From: an uncultured Rickettsiales bacterium
GTDB lineage: Bacteria; Pseudomonadota; Alphaproteobacteria; Rickettsiales; UBA998
Assembly (NCBI GenBank): GCA_937982385.1
Contig: CALJMC010000024.1
Coordinates: 1-30,102, forward strand
DNA: 30,102 nt
Direction of reading: 5' to 3'
The position numbers and the translations under genes were made by a program. The notes beneath the pieces were generated by a model that ran no database searches, was not told the DNA's origin, and saw only the letters and a program-made list of their open reading frames with translations. Positions 9,383 through 16,650 of the stretch are shown here, in pieces. Positions within the stretch are counted from its first letter, which is position 1, and each line of letters starts with the position of its first letter.

Positions 9383-9424
9383 CGCCGACCATTCGGCGGA
9401 TTAAAATTTGTATGATTTTAATCT
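9383..9424. repeat. Double-hairpin dispersed repeat, copy 1 (between lptF and pepA)
   Basis: This 42-bp element matches 23998-24039 with one substitution (A versus G in the first loop). It consists of a GC-rich hairpin, CGCCGA with loop CCAT and TCGGCG (9383-9398), followed immediately by an AT-rich hairpin, GATTAAAAT with loop TTGTATG and ATTTTAATC (9399-9423). The two copies are about 14.6 kb apart and both lie upstream of gene starts, so this is a genomic repeat rather than a local duplication. It sits 50 bp upstream of lptF and 35 bp upstream of pepA, in the divergent control region. Confidence 0.85.
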
Positions 9425-9458
9425 TAAAACATTATTGAACACTACAGAAAGGTTCCCC

Positions 9459-10976
9459 ATGACACCAGTATTTTCCGCCCTAGGCACCCAGAAAAAAGAA
9501 GCAGCCACCGCAGGCAAGGATGTTGCCAAAGCGTTTTTGGTCACTGACGCGAAGAAACTATCCGCATCAGCAAACGAACTCGATAAAATTGCAGCTGGGT
9601 TGATTAAGAAAGCCATCACGACAGGAAAATTCGAGGGTAAAAAGGGACAGGTACTTCATTTCGTGGCGCCAGAGGGCTGTGGTGCAGATCATATTTTAGT
9701 TGGCGGTTTGGGTGCAACAAAAGACATCACGACACTCACCTATGAAGAAATTGGTGGTGCATTCGTACAAAAATCTAATGCGCTGGGCGTCAAAATATTG
9801 GAAGTGCGTGTTGATGATGCAGCTGGCAAAAAGATTGATGCAGGCGAAGCGGAAGCGCATATCGGATTGGGCGCGGCGCTAAAATCCTATCGTTTCGACA
9901 AATATTTTACCAAGGAGGAGGCAAAAGACAAGCCAACCTTGGCGAAAATTAAGGTTCTTACGGTTGATGTAGCTAAAGCGCAAAAAGCCTACGGGCCGCT
10001 GGACGCGCTCTATCAAGGGTCGGTTCTTACGCGCAATGTCGTGACCGAGCCGGGCAACATTATTCACCCTGAGTCACTTGCGAACGTGTGTAAAGAGCTG
10101 TCAAAAGATGGCCTCAAAGTTGAGGTGCTCGGTGAAAAAGCAATGGAAAAACTTGGCATGGGCTCACTTCTCAGCGTGGGTGATGGTTCGCAGCGCGAAT
10201 CACAGCTTGTGGTGATGCAGTGGAATGGCGGCAAAAAAGATGACAAGCCGCTTGCATTTATCGGCAAAGGTGTGACCTTCGATACAGGTGGTATCAGCAT
10301 CAAGCCAGCTGGCGGTATGGAAGAAATGAAATGGGATATGGGTGGCTCAGGTACTGTCATTGGTCTCATGAAAACCTTAGCCCTCCGTAAAGCTAATGTA
10401 AATGTGGTTGGTGTTGTTGGCTTGGTTGAAAATATGCCAGATGGCAAGGCAACCCGCCCAGGTGATGTGGTGACGTCGATGTCGGGTCAAACCATTGAAG
10501 TGTTGAATACCGATGCTGAGGGTCGTCTTGTGCTCGCTGATGCCCTGTGGTACACGCAAGATCGCTTCAAACCCGAATTCATGATTGATCTCGCCACTCT
10601 TACAGGTGCAATTATCGTGTCACTCGGCAATGAACATGCAGGATTGTTCTCTAATGATGATAAAATCTCTGAGCGCCTTGTGAAGCTCGGCCAGACAACA
10701 GGTGAGAAGACATGGCGCTTCCCATTGAGCGATGCCTATAACAAGCAAATCGACTCCCCAATTGCAGATATGCAAAATATTGGAAATGCCAAAGGCGCGG
10801 GTTCTATCACCGCTGCACAGTTCCTTCAACGTTTTGTGAATGACACCCCGTGGGTGCATCTTGACATTGCAGGCACTGCATGGACCAAAGAAGACAAGCC
10901 AACCTGCTCAAAAGGTGCGACTGCCTTCGGTGTGAAACTGCTCAATGAATTTGTATCAAAACATTACGAAAAATAA
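9459..10976 (+). CDS. pepA: Leucyl aminopeptidase PepA (M17 family)
   Basis: A 505-residue cytosolic aminopeptidase. The M17 signature NTDAEGRL is at residues 350-357, preceded by the metal/catalytic region GKGVTFDTGGISIKPAGGM and followed by LATLTGAIIVSLG and the C-terminal DIAGTAWT. The N-terminal third is the less conserved macro-like domain. Family members are hexameric, two-metal enzymes that remove N-terminal residues from peptides; some also bind DNA. The open frame begins earlier, at a TTG inside the repeat element, but the ATG at 9459 has an AGAAAGG Shine-Dalgarno at good spacing and gives a normal N-terminus (MTPVFSALG). It is divergent from lptF, and a tiny lipoprotein ORF follows 22 bp downstream. 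Confidence 0.95.
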   Translation: MTPVFSALGTQKKEAATAGKDVAKAFLVTDAKKLSASANELDKIAAGLIKKAITTGKFEGKKGQVLHFVAPEGCGADHILVGGLGATKDITTLTYEEIGGAFVQKSNALGVKILEVRVDDAAGKKIDAGEAEAHIGLGAALKSYRFDKYFTKEEAKDKPTLAKIKVLTVDVAKAQKAYGPLDALYQGSVLTRNVVTEPGNIIHPESLANVCKELSKDGLKVEVLGEKAMEKLGMGSLLSVGDGSQRESQLVVMQWNGGKKDDKPLAFIGKGVTFDTGGISIKPAGGMEEMKWDMGGSGTVIGLMKTLALRKANVNVVGVVGLVENMPDGKATRPGDVVTSMSGQTIEVLNTDAEGRLVLADALWYTQDRFKPEFMIDLATLTGAIIVSLGNEHAGLFSNDDKISERLVKLGQTTGEKTWRFPLSDAYNKQIDSPIADMQNIGNAKGAGSITAAQFLQRFVNDTPWVHLDIAGTAWTKEDKPTCSKGATAFGVKLLNEFVSKHYEK

Positions 10977-10998
10977 CGCATCTATAAGGAATAAAACC

Positions 10999-11076
10999 AT
11001 GACTAAAATTACCCTAGCACTCACAAGCCTCCTCATCCTCACTGCCTGCGATATACCGTTCATTCCGTTTATTTAA
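10999..11076 (+). CDS. Tiny lipoprotein (25 aa)
   Basis: The ORF encodes MTKITLALTSLLILTAC followed by DIPFIPFI. It has a complete lipoprotein signal: a Lys near the N-terminus, a hydrophobic core, and the lipobox LTAC with Cys17. The mature product would be a lipidated peptide of only nine residues, rich in Ile, Pro and Phe. A good Shine-Dalgarno (TAAGGA) lies 9-10 nt upstream of the ATG, and the ORF follows pepA by 22 bp, so it is probably co-transcribed. Because Asp follows the lipidated Cys, inner-membrane retention is possible under the enterobacterial +2 rule, although that rule may not hold here. The function is unknown. It resembles in size and style other very short proteobacterial lipoproteins, but I cannot assign it to a family. 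Confidence 0.6.
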   Translation: MTKITLALTSLLILTACDIPFIPFI

Positions 11077-11173
11077 AAAATATTTTAATATAGCGGTTAT
11101 TTTCACTTGACTTGGGGCGGTCAAATGTGGATATTGCCAATTCGCTTTTTAAGCGAGTCATTCTTGACAGAGT

Positions 11174-11248
11174 GGCCCCTTCGTCTAGCGGTTAGGACGC
11201 GGCCCTTTCACGGCTGAAACACGAGTTCAATTCTCGTAGGGGTCACCA
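11174..11248 (+). tRNA. tRNA-Glu (anticodon TTC)
   Basis: The cloverleaf is complete. The acceptor stem pairs GGCCCCT with AGGGGTC (one G-T pair). The D arm is GTC/GAC. The anticodon stem is CGGCC/GGCTG with loop CTTTCAC, anticodon TTC at 11207-11209. The T stem is ACGAG/CTCGT with loop TTCAATT. The discriminator is A and CCA is genomically encoded (11246-11248). Upstream, TTGACT (11107-11112) and a weak GATATT (11130-11135) spaced by 17 could be its promoter. No integrase or att-like duplication of the tRNA 3' end is seen nearby. Confidence 0.97.
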
Positions 11249-11360
11249 TTTTACTCTTCTCATATCATCCCATAGCAGTAGAATCTACGCAGATTCGTGA
11301 TCGTTCGTATCCAGAAATGTCCAATAGGGTTTTCATTTGCGGGTATCTATTTATCGCGTT

Positions 11361-12128
11361 TTAATCCTGATGTGTACTAGGCATGATTTTGGTGGTGGTG
11401 CAATATATCGCAATGCTGGTAATGACGAGTGTACATACCAAGACGGGACCTGCCGGGAGATCTGTGATCATGGCAATATAGATGCCCAATAAGACAGATA
11501 AAGCACCGCACAGAAACGCATTCCTCAGGGGGTGTTGTGCCTTGACTGCCGCTAATGCTGGTAACATTAAGCTAGCGAATACGACATAGACGCCTACCAA
11601 CTGCACGGACGACGTAATGGCGAGCGCGAAGAGCATATAAAAACCTATGCCGCTTCGTAGGGTGGGCTTCCAGAACCATAATGTTAGGATGAGTGCGTAG
11701 ATGGGCATATGTGTTCCTACATCCTGCCATGTGATAAAGAGCATCTGGCCTGAGAGCAAATGTTGAATCTCTTCGCCGCCATGAGGGTGATCGGCTAGCA
11801 ATAAAATGGATAATGATGCCGCCAATATGAAACTGACACCAATAATTGCCTCTTGCTGCTCTGGTGCTGTTTTTTCAATTTTTCGAAAAAATAATGCAGC
11901 TAAAATGGCGCTGGTGAGTGCGACGCCCTGCAACATCCATGCGGTGGGCGCATGTAGAAATGTACTTGCTGCGACCAGCCCAAGCCCTGCAATTTGCGCT
12001 ACGGCTAAGTCAATGAAGATAATGCCACGCCTCAGCACCTCAATGCCAAGCGGGGCATGGGTAAGCGCAATCATGAGCCCAGCAACTAAGGCTGGTGCTA
12101 CAATCGTCATCATTTCACTACTTATCAT
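11361..12128 (-). CDS. znuB: Metal (probably zinc) ABC transporter permease, ZnuB-like
   Basis: A 255-residue, highly hydrophobic protein of the ABC-3 (ZnuB/TroC) family with about seven to eight helices. It starts with APALVAGLMIALTHAPLGIEVLRRGIIFIDLAVAQIAGLG, where the APLG and IDLAVAQIAGLG segments are typical of these permeases (residues about 10-50), and has HPHGGEEIQHLLSGQMLF in the middle. The ATG at 12128 has GGAG 6 nt upstream and overlaps the end of the znuA-like gene by 11 bp, which argues for translational coupling. It would form the transmembrane channel of a zinc importer. No ATP-binding subunit (ZnuC) is encoded next to it, so the ATPase must come from elsewhere. Confidence 0.88.
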   Translation of the reverse strand: MISSEMMTIVAPALVAGLMIALTHAPLGIEVLRRGIIFIDLAVAQIAGLGLVAASTFLHAPTAWMLQGVALTSAILAALFFRKIEKTAPEQQEAIIGVSFILAASLSILLLADHPHGGEEIQHLLSGQMLFITWQDVGTHMPIYALILTLWFWKPTLRSGIGFYMLFALAITSSVQLVGVYVVFASLMLPALAAVKAQHPLRNAFLCGALSVLLGIYIAMITDLPAGPVLVCTLVITSIAIYCTTTKIMPSTHQD

Positions 12129-13026
12129 CGACAGCTCCTTTTAAGAGGCTAATGGACTGATTAAACAGCGCAAACAAATCTCCACTCTTTGCATCGCCAT
12201 CAATCGTGTATGGCAGTACTAAAGCGGGTGTTTTGGTCTTGCCAGAAAGCCACTCGCTGGCATCATCAGGCTCATAGGCTGTGCGTAAAATTGCATTGGC
12301 AGGTGTCGCGTTAAGTTGTTGAAGTAGTTTTCCCAAATGTGACGCTGTAGGGGGAATACCTGGTTTTGGCTCTAAAGATGCTACGGCTTCCATGCCCAAC
12401 CAATCGAGCAAATAGCTGAGCGCACGGTGATGCACGACAATTTTTTTGCCTTTCAGGCTTTGTGCTTGTGTTTCCCACGTCGCTATCGCTTGCTGCCAAC
12501 GTGCAGTAAAATTTTGCAAATTGCTGTGATATAGTGCTGCGTTAGGCGCATCAATGGTTGCAAGTCGTTTGGTAAGTTCGTTCGCTACAAGCACTATATT
12601 ATGCGGATTAAGATGTACGTGCGGGTTTCCCTCTGGGTGAACATCTCCCATGCTGCGGTCTATTGTGACGGGCGTTTCCAATATAGGTACAAATTCTGAG
12701 GCCATCAGATAGCCAGCAGCCCCGGGCTGCACGTTCGCCCCTGCTTTTTGCAGCAAGAGTGGCAGCCAACCAGCCTCAAGCCCCGCGCCAGAACATAGCA
12801 AGAGGTCAGCATGGCGCGCTTTAGCAATCAAGCTTGGGCGAGCACGAATATGGTGAGGGTCTTGCTTGGCGTGAGTGGCTGCAAACGCTTTCACCGTATC
12901 GCCGCCAATTTCTTCTGCGAGCGCTGCCCATTCAGGTTCGCATGCAAAAATATTCACTTTTGCTTGTGCCATGAATGGGGCTGCACTGAGCAACCCCACC
13001 ACGATTATACTAAGGAATTGTTTCAT
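12118..13026 (-). CDS. znuA: Metal ABC transporter substrate-binding protein, ZnuA-like
   Basis: A 302-residue periplasmic binding protein of the SBP_bac_9 (ZnuA/TroA) family. The signal peptide is KQFLSIIVVGLLSAAPFMAQA, followed by VNIFACEPEWAALAEEIGG. Candidate metal ligands are H58/H59 (QDPHHI), H130, H136 and H138 in GDVHPEGNPHVHLNP, H199/H200 (VVHHRALSYLLDWLG) and an Asp late in the protein (LPYTIDGD). The ATG at 13026 has GGAAG 7 nt upstream; the TTG directly before it is less likely. The protein would capture Zn2+ in the periplasm and deliver it to the ZnuB-like permease. The metal is inferred from family and neighbours; Mn2+ cannot be fully excluded. Confidence 0.9.
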   Translation of the reverse strand: MKQFLSIIVVGLLSAAPFMAQAKVNIFACEPEWAALAEEIGGDTVKAFAATHAKQDPHHIRARPSLIAKARHADLLLCSGAGLEAGWLPLLLQKAGANVQPGAAGYLMASEFVPILETPVTIDRSMGDVHPEGNPHVHLNPHNIVLVANELTKRLATIDAPNAALYHSNLQNFTARWQQAIATWETQAQSLKGKKIVVHHRALSYLLDWLGMEAVASLEPKPGIPPTASHLGKLLQQLNATPANAILRTAYEPDDASEWLSGKTKTPALVLPYTIDGDAKSGDLFALFNQSISLLKGAVDDK

Positions 13027-13050
13027 CAATTATCTTCCATTGCTTTATGT

Positions 13051-13081
13051 AGAAGAACGCGGTCAGGAGACCGCGCCTTCT
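13051..13081. terminator. Strong hairpin between barrel gene and znuA-like gene
   Basis: CGCGGTC (13058-13064) pairs with GACCGCG (13069-13075) around loop AGGA, and AGAAG/CTTCT extends the stem across a small internal bulge, giving about 12 bp. A second small hairpin, GGAC-AGGA-GTCC, lies 30 bp further right. No T-run follows on the minus strand, so it may be an RNA processing or attenuation element that sets barrel versus znuA levels rather than a full intrinsic terminator. Confidence 0.5.
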
Positions 13082-13133
13082 CTCGCGAAGCGTTAGGCTC
13101 ATTGCACAGGACAGGAGTCCGTAGCAGGAGCGA

Positions 13134-14495
13134 TTAAAATTTATGCGCACCATGAGCACCAAGACTCATGATATATTGCAAGATAACCTGATCATCATCC
13201 TGTGAGTTTGTTAATTCCTCGCGGTTATATTGCACACGCACACGGCTAAATTCGCTGTTTGTCCAGTCTAGCATGGCTGCATAAGCGATAGGGTCATGTC
13301 CCTCAGAATCAAGAGCGCTACCGATGAGTCCTGTCGGCGTATCGGGTGCATCAAGCTGACTATAGCGCGCACCTACGCGCCACTGAGGCGCAAATTTATA
13401 GGCTGCTTGGGCATACCACCCGCTAGAGGAGTCATCAAAATTGACGACACCCGTGCCAGCATCAGTATCTTCATAAGTACCGTCTTCATCGCGCCAGAAA
13501 TATTCCCCCTGAAGGATAACTTCTTGCTGACGTGCATTGCCTGTGGGCGCCCATGTGTAGCGCATGTCGGCAACATATAAATCGCTGTCGCCTGTGAATG
13601 TCACTGCATCTTCATTGCTTGCGCGACCACCCGAAGCTTCGCCTGAAAGCACAGAGGCACCTAAACGCCAGCTTTGGTTGCTACCGATATCATCGCCTAT
13701 GCGAGCAAACGCCGTCCATGCGCCAATGCCTTCGCCATCACTACCACCAAGCGGGAAATCATCGCCACGGAACAAGCCGCCCCCAATTTCTGCATAGATG
13801 TCTGTAGGCAGCACATAGGAAACCTCTGCACCATCATCGTTGAAAGCGCCATCTAGGAACACGCGATAAGGCAGTGGGCGATCTGCAAAATCATCCGCAT
13901 GGCTGTGATGTTCATTCAAATATCCTAGCGTCCAAAACGCACGACCTGCCTTGATGCTCATGCCACTCGGCAAGCCCATCCCGGGAAGTGTTTGAATGAA
14001 GGCTTCCTCAAGCTCGACCTCTGTTGAGCCTTCATGCTCCGCGATGGCTGCGGTGGTGCTACCGAAGAATTTATCATCCACATTGGCTGAAAAGTTCAAC
14101 TCAGTATGGTCTACGGCAAAGCCTTCACGGCCACGCTCACCTTCTTCTCCCACGCCGAAACCAGCGACATCGCCTTCATCGGAAGAGTAGTTGCGATATT
14201 GCCCATTAAGAATCACACCAATGGATGGATTGAAGCTGTTATCCTTTACCGCGCGTCGTGCTGTGGCCGGCGTTGCGGGTGCGGGTGCTGCTGCGGTTGC
14301 TGATGTTTTTGCTTGGGTGCTCTCCACCTTGTTGAGTTTAGATTCAAGCTCGACAATGCGTCCCTCATAGGCTTGTTTCATGTTTTGAATCTCTGCACGC
14401 AGTGCATCAATGTCATTGGGTGATGCAGCGAATGCAGAATTGCTAGATAACAGGCCGATAAATGCGACAGACGTCGCGAGTGCAGTTTTTAACAT
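13134..14495 (-). CDS. Outer-membrane beta-barrel (porin-like) protein of a zinc-uptake operon
   Basis: A 453-residue exported protein. The signal peptide is residues 1-23 (cleavage after AFA). A short coiled coil occupies about 27-58 (IDALRAEIQNMKQAYEGRI), then an Ala/Pro linker, then a barrel with alternating hydrophobic strands ending in a C-terminal Phe (GAHGAHKF), the usual outer-membrane signature. A His cluster, NEHHSHADDF (194-203), may bind metal. The start is ATG 14495 with AGGAG 8 nt upstream; the longer frame to 14552 lacks a signal. It has no TonB box or plug domain, so it looks like a porin rather than a TonB-dependent receptor. Its place between the small His-rich protein and the znuA-like gene suggests outer-membrane zinc entry. 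I recognise the style, not a named family. Confidence 0.8.
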   Translation of the reverse strand: MLKTALATSVAFIGLLSSNSAFAASPNDIDALRAEIQNMKQAYEGRIVELESKLNKVESTQAKTSATAAAPAPATPATARRAVKDNSFNPSIGVILNGQYRNYSSDEGDVAGFGVGEEGERGREGFAVDHTELNFSANVDDKFFGSTTAAIAEHEGSTEVELEEAFIQTLPGMGLPSGMSIKAGRAFWTLGYLNEHHSHADDFADRPLPYRVFLDGAFNDDGAEVSYVLPTDIYAEIGGGLFRGDDFPLGGSDGEGIGAWTAFARIGDDIGSNQSWRLGASVLSGEASGGRASNEDAVTFTGDSDLYVADMRYTWAPTGNARQQEVILQGEYFWRDEDGTYEDTDAGTGVVNFDDSSSGWYAQAAYKFAPQWRVGARYSQLDAPDTPTGLIGSALDSEGHDPIAYAAMLDWTNSEFSRVRVQYNREELTNSQDDDQVILQYIMSLGAHGAHKF

Positions 14496-14582
14496 AAGTG
14501 TATCTCCTAAATACGATATGGGATCGCGCTTGCGAAAATCACAAGGCGACATATAAAAATAATGATAAGTTAGTTTGGTAGC

Positions 14583-14867
14583 TTAGGAGAAAATAGGGGG
14601 CGCACGCGGCGCAGATACACGATAATGTTCCGACACTATTAATGTCAGTGCTGGCAAAACAGCTTTGAAAGCATAATGTTCTGGATGCTCAACTGTTGGC
14701 GCTTCATCACCATCGCTATATTTTACGTTTTCATGATGCAGATACACATCGCAGAGCCGATCATTATGCTCATGTTCCTCAAAGCCAAACTCCGCCATAT
14801 GCAGAGAGGAAAACGCCTGCATAGCGAGAAAACTAAGGATTAAGAATATGCTTAATGTTCTGTTCAT
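14583..14867 (-). CDS. Small exported His-rich protein, candidate zinc chaperone
   Basis: A 94-residue protein with an N-terminal signal sequence (RTLSIFLILSFLAMQAFSS). The mature part is rich in potential metal ligands: H23, H32, H34, C39, H44, H45, H61, H64 and H81, with an EEHEHNDRLCDVYLHH segment. It ends in SAPRAPPIF, a tail style seen in short exported metal-associated proteins. It is the first gene of the minus-strand operon leading to the barrel, znuA-like and znuB-like genes. A periplasmic zinc-chaperone role is inferred from context and composition. No Shine-Dalgarno is visible before the ATG; a perfect TATAAT on the minus strand (14925-14930) lies upstream, but its -35 is weak. Confidence 0.75.
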   Translation of the reverse strand: MNRTLSIFLILSFLAMQAFSSLHMAEFGFEEHEHNDRLCDVYLHHENVKYSDGDEAPTVEHPEHYAFKAVLPALTLIVSEHYRVSAPRAPPIFS

Positions 14868-14974
14868 TTTATATCAGTTGTCGCGCATGGGTGAGTAAGA
14901 TTTCGTATATAACACAGTTCACGCATTATACAAATTATTCTAAGGACAATACGTATTAATGTCTTTTAAGAAGA

Positions 14975-15003
14975 TTGACTATTCGCAGTGCATGCCATAC
15001 AAG
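14975..15003 (+). promoter_or_regulatory. Candidate sigma70 promoter of DEAD-box helicase gene
   Basis: TTGACT (14975-14980), a 17-bp spacer, and TACAAG (14998-15003). Initiation near 15010 would give a leader of roughly 130 nt before the helicase ATG at 15144, unusually long compared with other genes in the window. Confidence 0.4.
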
Positions 15004-15103
15004 GGCGGCACAATTCTTATGATGGCGCGAAGTGGTAACCACGTAAAGCCCTCATCTCATCCCCAAAAACTCTGCCTCCTTCGCGCGGTCTGCAGCGCAA
15101 CGC

Positions 15104-15126
15104 CTCACCTTGTTTAGCAATGTGAG
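15104..15126 (+). promoter_or_regulatory. Hairpin immediately before the helicase ribosome-binding site
   Basis: CTCACCTTG pairs with CAATGTGAG (8 of 9 pairs) around loop TTTAG, ending 4-5 nt before the AAAAGGA Shine-Dalgarno of the DEAD-box gene. A stem this close to the ribosome-binding site could modulate translation, for example with temperature. That is inference; only the pairing is seen. Confidence 0.45.
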
Positions 15127-15143
15127 CAAAAGGAAATAGCATC

Positions 15144-16436
15144 ATGACGACAACTAGTTTTTACGATCTTGGTCTCATAGAGCCACTGACACGAGTTCTT
15201 GCCGAAAATAACTACACCACACCAACCCCCATTCAGCTGAATGCCATACCTGCCCTGCTTGAGAACCAAGATTTGTTGGGTATTGCACAAACAGGAACGG
15301 GTAAAACGGCAGCTTTTTCACTCCCTATTTTACAGTTCTTGTCTGAGAATCACTGCAAACGCAAATCACGCACCACACGTGCATTAGTGCTGGCCCCTAC
15401 CAGAGAATTGGCCATTCAAATTGCAGATAACTGCGAAATATATGGTAAATATCTGTCACTACGCCAAACCACCATTTACGGTGGAGTAGGGCAAAATCCA
15501 CAAGTGAACGCGATGTCCAAAGGAGTCGATATGCTTATCGCAACTCCAGGGCGCTTGCTTGACCTAATGCAGCAAGGTCATGTGGATCTTAGCACGGTGT
15601 CACATCTGATTTTGGATGAAGCAGACCGCATGCTGGATATGGGATTCATTAACGATATCAAAAAGATTATCGCCAAGATTCCTAAGAAAAGACACACATT
15701 GCTTTTCTCTGCCACCATGCCCAGCTCTATTGGTAAACTTGCGAGCAGCTTGCTGCATAATCCGAAAACGGTTGAAGTGACACCTGCGGTGGTGACGGTC
15801 GAAAAGATTGATCAAAGCCTCTATAAAGTGGCGAGAAAAGATAAGCGTGCATTGCTCGTGAATTTACTTCAGGATGAAAATATTAACAAAGCAATCATCT
15901 TTAGCAAAACCAAACATGGTGCAAACCGTATTGTTCGCGAGCTTGAGTTTTCCGGTATTTCTAGCGCAGCTATTCATGGCAATAAGTCACAAAGCGCACG
16001 TCAAAAAGCGCTCGCCGCATTTAAAGACGGTGAAGTGAGAACGCTTGTTGCTACAGACATTGCAGCACGTGGGATTGATGTGGATAATATTAGTCATGTG
16101 ATCAATTATGATCTGCCGTCTGAGCCAGAAAGCTATGTCCACCGCATTGGGCGTACTGCGCGCGCCGGAACGCAGGGAACTGCCATTTCGTTCTGTGATG
16201 AAACAGAAGCCAAAGAGCTGAAGGCTGTAGAAAGAGTCATTAAGTTCAAAATTGCATTAGTACAAACGCCAAAACTCGAAAAGATGGAACCTGTTCCTAA
16301 AGAAGTTAAAGTTCCTCAGGCTCCTAGTAAAAAGAAGAACAATAACCGTTCGAGAAATAATAAACCAAAAGTCGAAGGCGAAAACAGTGGACCAAGAACT
16401 CCTCGTAATCGCCGTAACAGAAGAAACTCAGCATAG
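15144..16436 (+). CDS. rhlE: DEAD-box ATP-dependent RNA helicase (RhlE-like)
   Basis: A 430-residue SF2 RNA helicase. The Q motif PTPIQ is at residues 27-31, motif I AQTGTGKT at 48-55, PTRELA at 85-90, TPGRLLDL in the middle, motif II DEAD at 158-161 and SAT at 189-191. The second RecA domain carries IIFSKTKHGANRIV, ATDIAARGIDV and HRIGRTARAG. The last 50 residues are a low-complexity basic tail (KKKNNNRSRNNK; RNRRNRRNSA) that probably binds RNA nonspecifically. Such helicases assist ribosome assembly and RNA turnover, often in the cold. The ATG at 15144 follows AAAAGGA at good spacing. The long structured leader suggests post-transcriptional control. The RhlE subfamily is my best guess; CsdA or DbpA type is less likely because their extra C-terminal domains are absent. 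Confidence 0.92.
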   Translation: MTTTSFYDLGLIEPLTRVLAENNYTTPTPIQLNAIPALLENQDLLGIAQTGTGKTAAFSLPILQFLSENHCKRKSRTTRALVLAPTRELAIQIADNCEIYGKYLSLRQTTIYGGVGQNPQVNAMSKGVDMLIATPGRLLDLMQQGHVDLSTVSHLILDEADRMLDMGFINDIKKIIAKIPKKRHTLLFSATMPSSIGKLASSLLHNPKTVEVTPAVVTVEKIDQSLYKVARKDKRALLVNLLQDENINKAIIFSKTKHGANRIVRELEFSGISSAAIHGNKSQSARQKALAAFKDGEVRTLVATDIAARGIDVDNISHVINYDLPSEPESYVHRIGRTARAGTQGTAISFCDETEAKELKAVERVIKFKIALVQTPKLEKMEPVPKEVKVPQAPSKKKNNNRSRNNKPKVEGENSGPRTPRNRRNRRNSA

Positions 16437-16459
16437 TATTTTATGTAGGAGTTTCTTCT
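16419..16459 (+). terminator. Hairpin overlapping the helicase stop codon
   Basis: AGAAGAAACTC (16419-16429) is perfectly complementary to GAGTTTCTTCT (16449-16459), an 11-bp stem with a 19-nt loop that contains the TAG stop. No T-run follows, so it may terminate poorly or protect the mRNA 3' end and tune read-through into the following 34-codon gene. Confidence 0.45.
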
Positions 16460-16515
16460 TCAGGCTGTTACGATGTAGCTGCGTAATCTTTTAAACAATA
16501 TCATAGGTGGACATA

Positions 16516-16620
16516 ATGGGCGACAAAGGCAAAAAAGATCAGAAAAAAGAATCTAAGAAAGCGCCACTTCTTACTGCCAAAGAAAAGAAGCAGGCTAAAA
16601 AAGCAAAGAAGAATGCTTAG
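16516..16620 (+). CDS. Lysine-rich 34-aa protein
   Basis: The ORF encodes MGDKGKKDQKKESKK followed by APLLTAKEKKQAKKAKKNA. About 40% of residues are Lys and there is no hydrophobic segment, so it is expected to be a disordered, cytoplasmic, nucleic-acid or ribosome-associated peptide. An AGGTGG Shine-Dalgarno lies 6 nt before the ATG. I recall similar short MGDK-initiated Lys-rich hypothetical proteins in other proteobacteria, which supports a real gene, but no function is known to me. It lies 79 bp after the DEAD-box helicase on the same strand, so a shared RNA-related role is a reasonable guess. Confidence 0.65.
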   Translation: MGDKGKKDQKKESKKAPLLTAKEKKQAKKAKKNA

Positions 16621-16650
16621 TTGCGCCTAATGTTCTGAAGCCTATCTTTT

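Noticed and set aside
11164..11169. A perfect TTGACA just before tRNA-Glu.
   Set aside because: A -10 at normal spacing would fall inside the tRNA gene; the TTGACT further upstream is a better candidate.
11249..11360. Possible integration site or integrase remnant downstream of tRNA-Glu.
   Set aside because: No duplicate of the tRNA 3' end and no integrase-like reading frame were found; only a small GAATCT-ACGC-AGATTC hairpin is present.
13121..13142. A third partial copy of the repeat (GATTAAAATTT near the barrel stop).
   Set aside because: Only about 11 bases match, without either hairpin; likely chance from the stop-codon context.
13998..14303. Several plus-strand open frames opposite the barrel gene.
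   Set aside because: They are Ser/Arg/Pro-rich mirror frames of a gene with clear signal peptide and barrel pattern.
14868..14930. A possible Zur box (TGTTATATA on the minus strand) before the zinc operon.
   Set aside because: Only one half resembles TGTTATA; the expected inverted second half is absent, so I do not call a site.
14959..15117. A 52-codon ORF in the leader of the DEAD-box helicase gene (begins MSFKKIDYSQ).
   Set aside because: The AAGGA upstream is about 12 nt from the ATG, too far for good initiation; the candidate promoter starts inside the ORF, and the predicted peptide looks random. Conservation would be needed to revive it.
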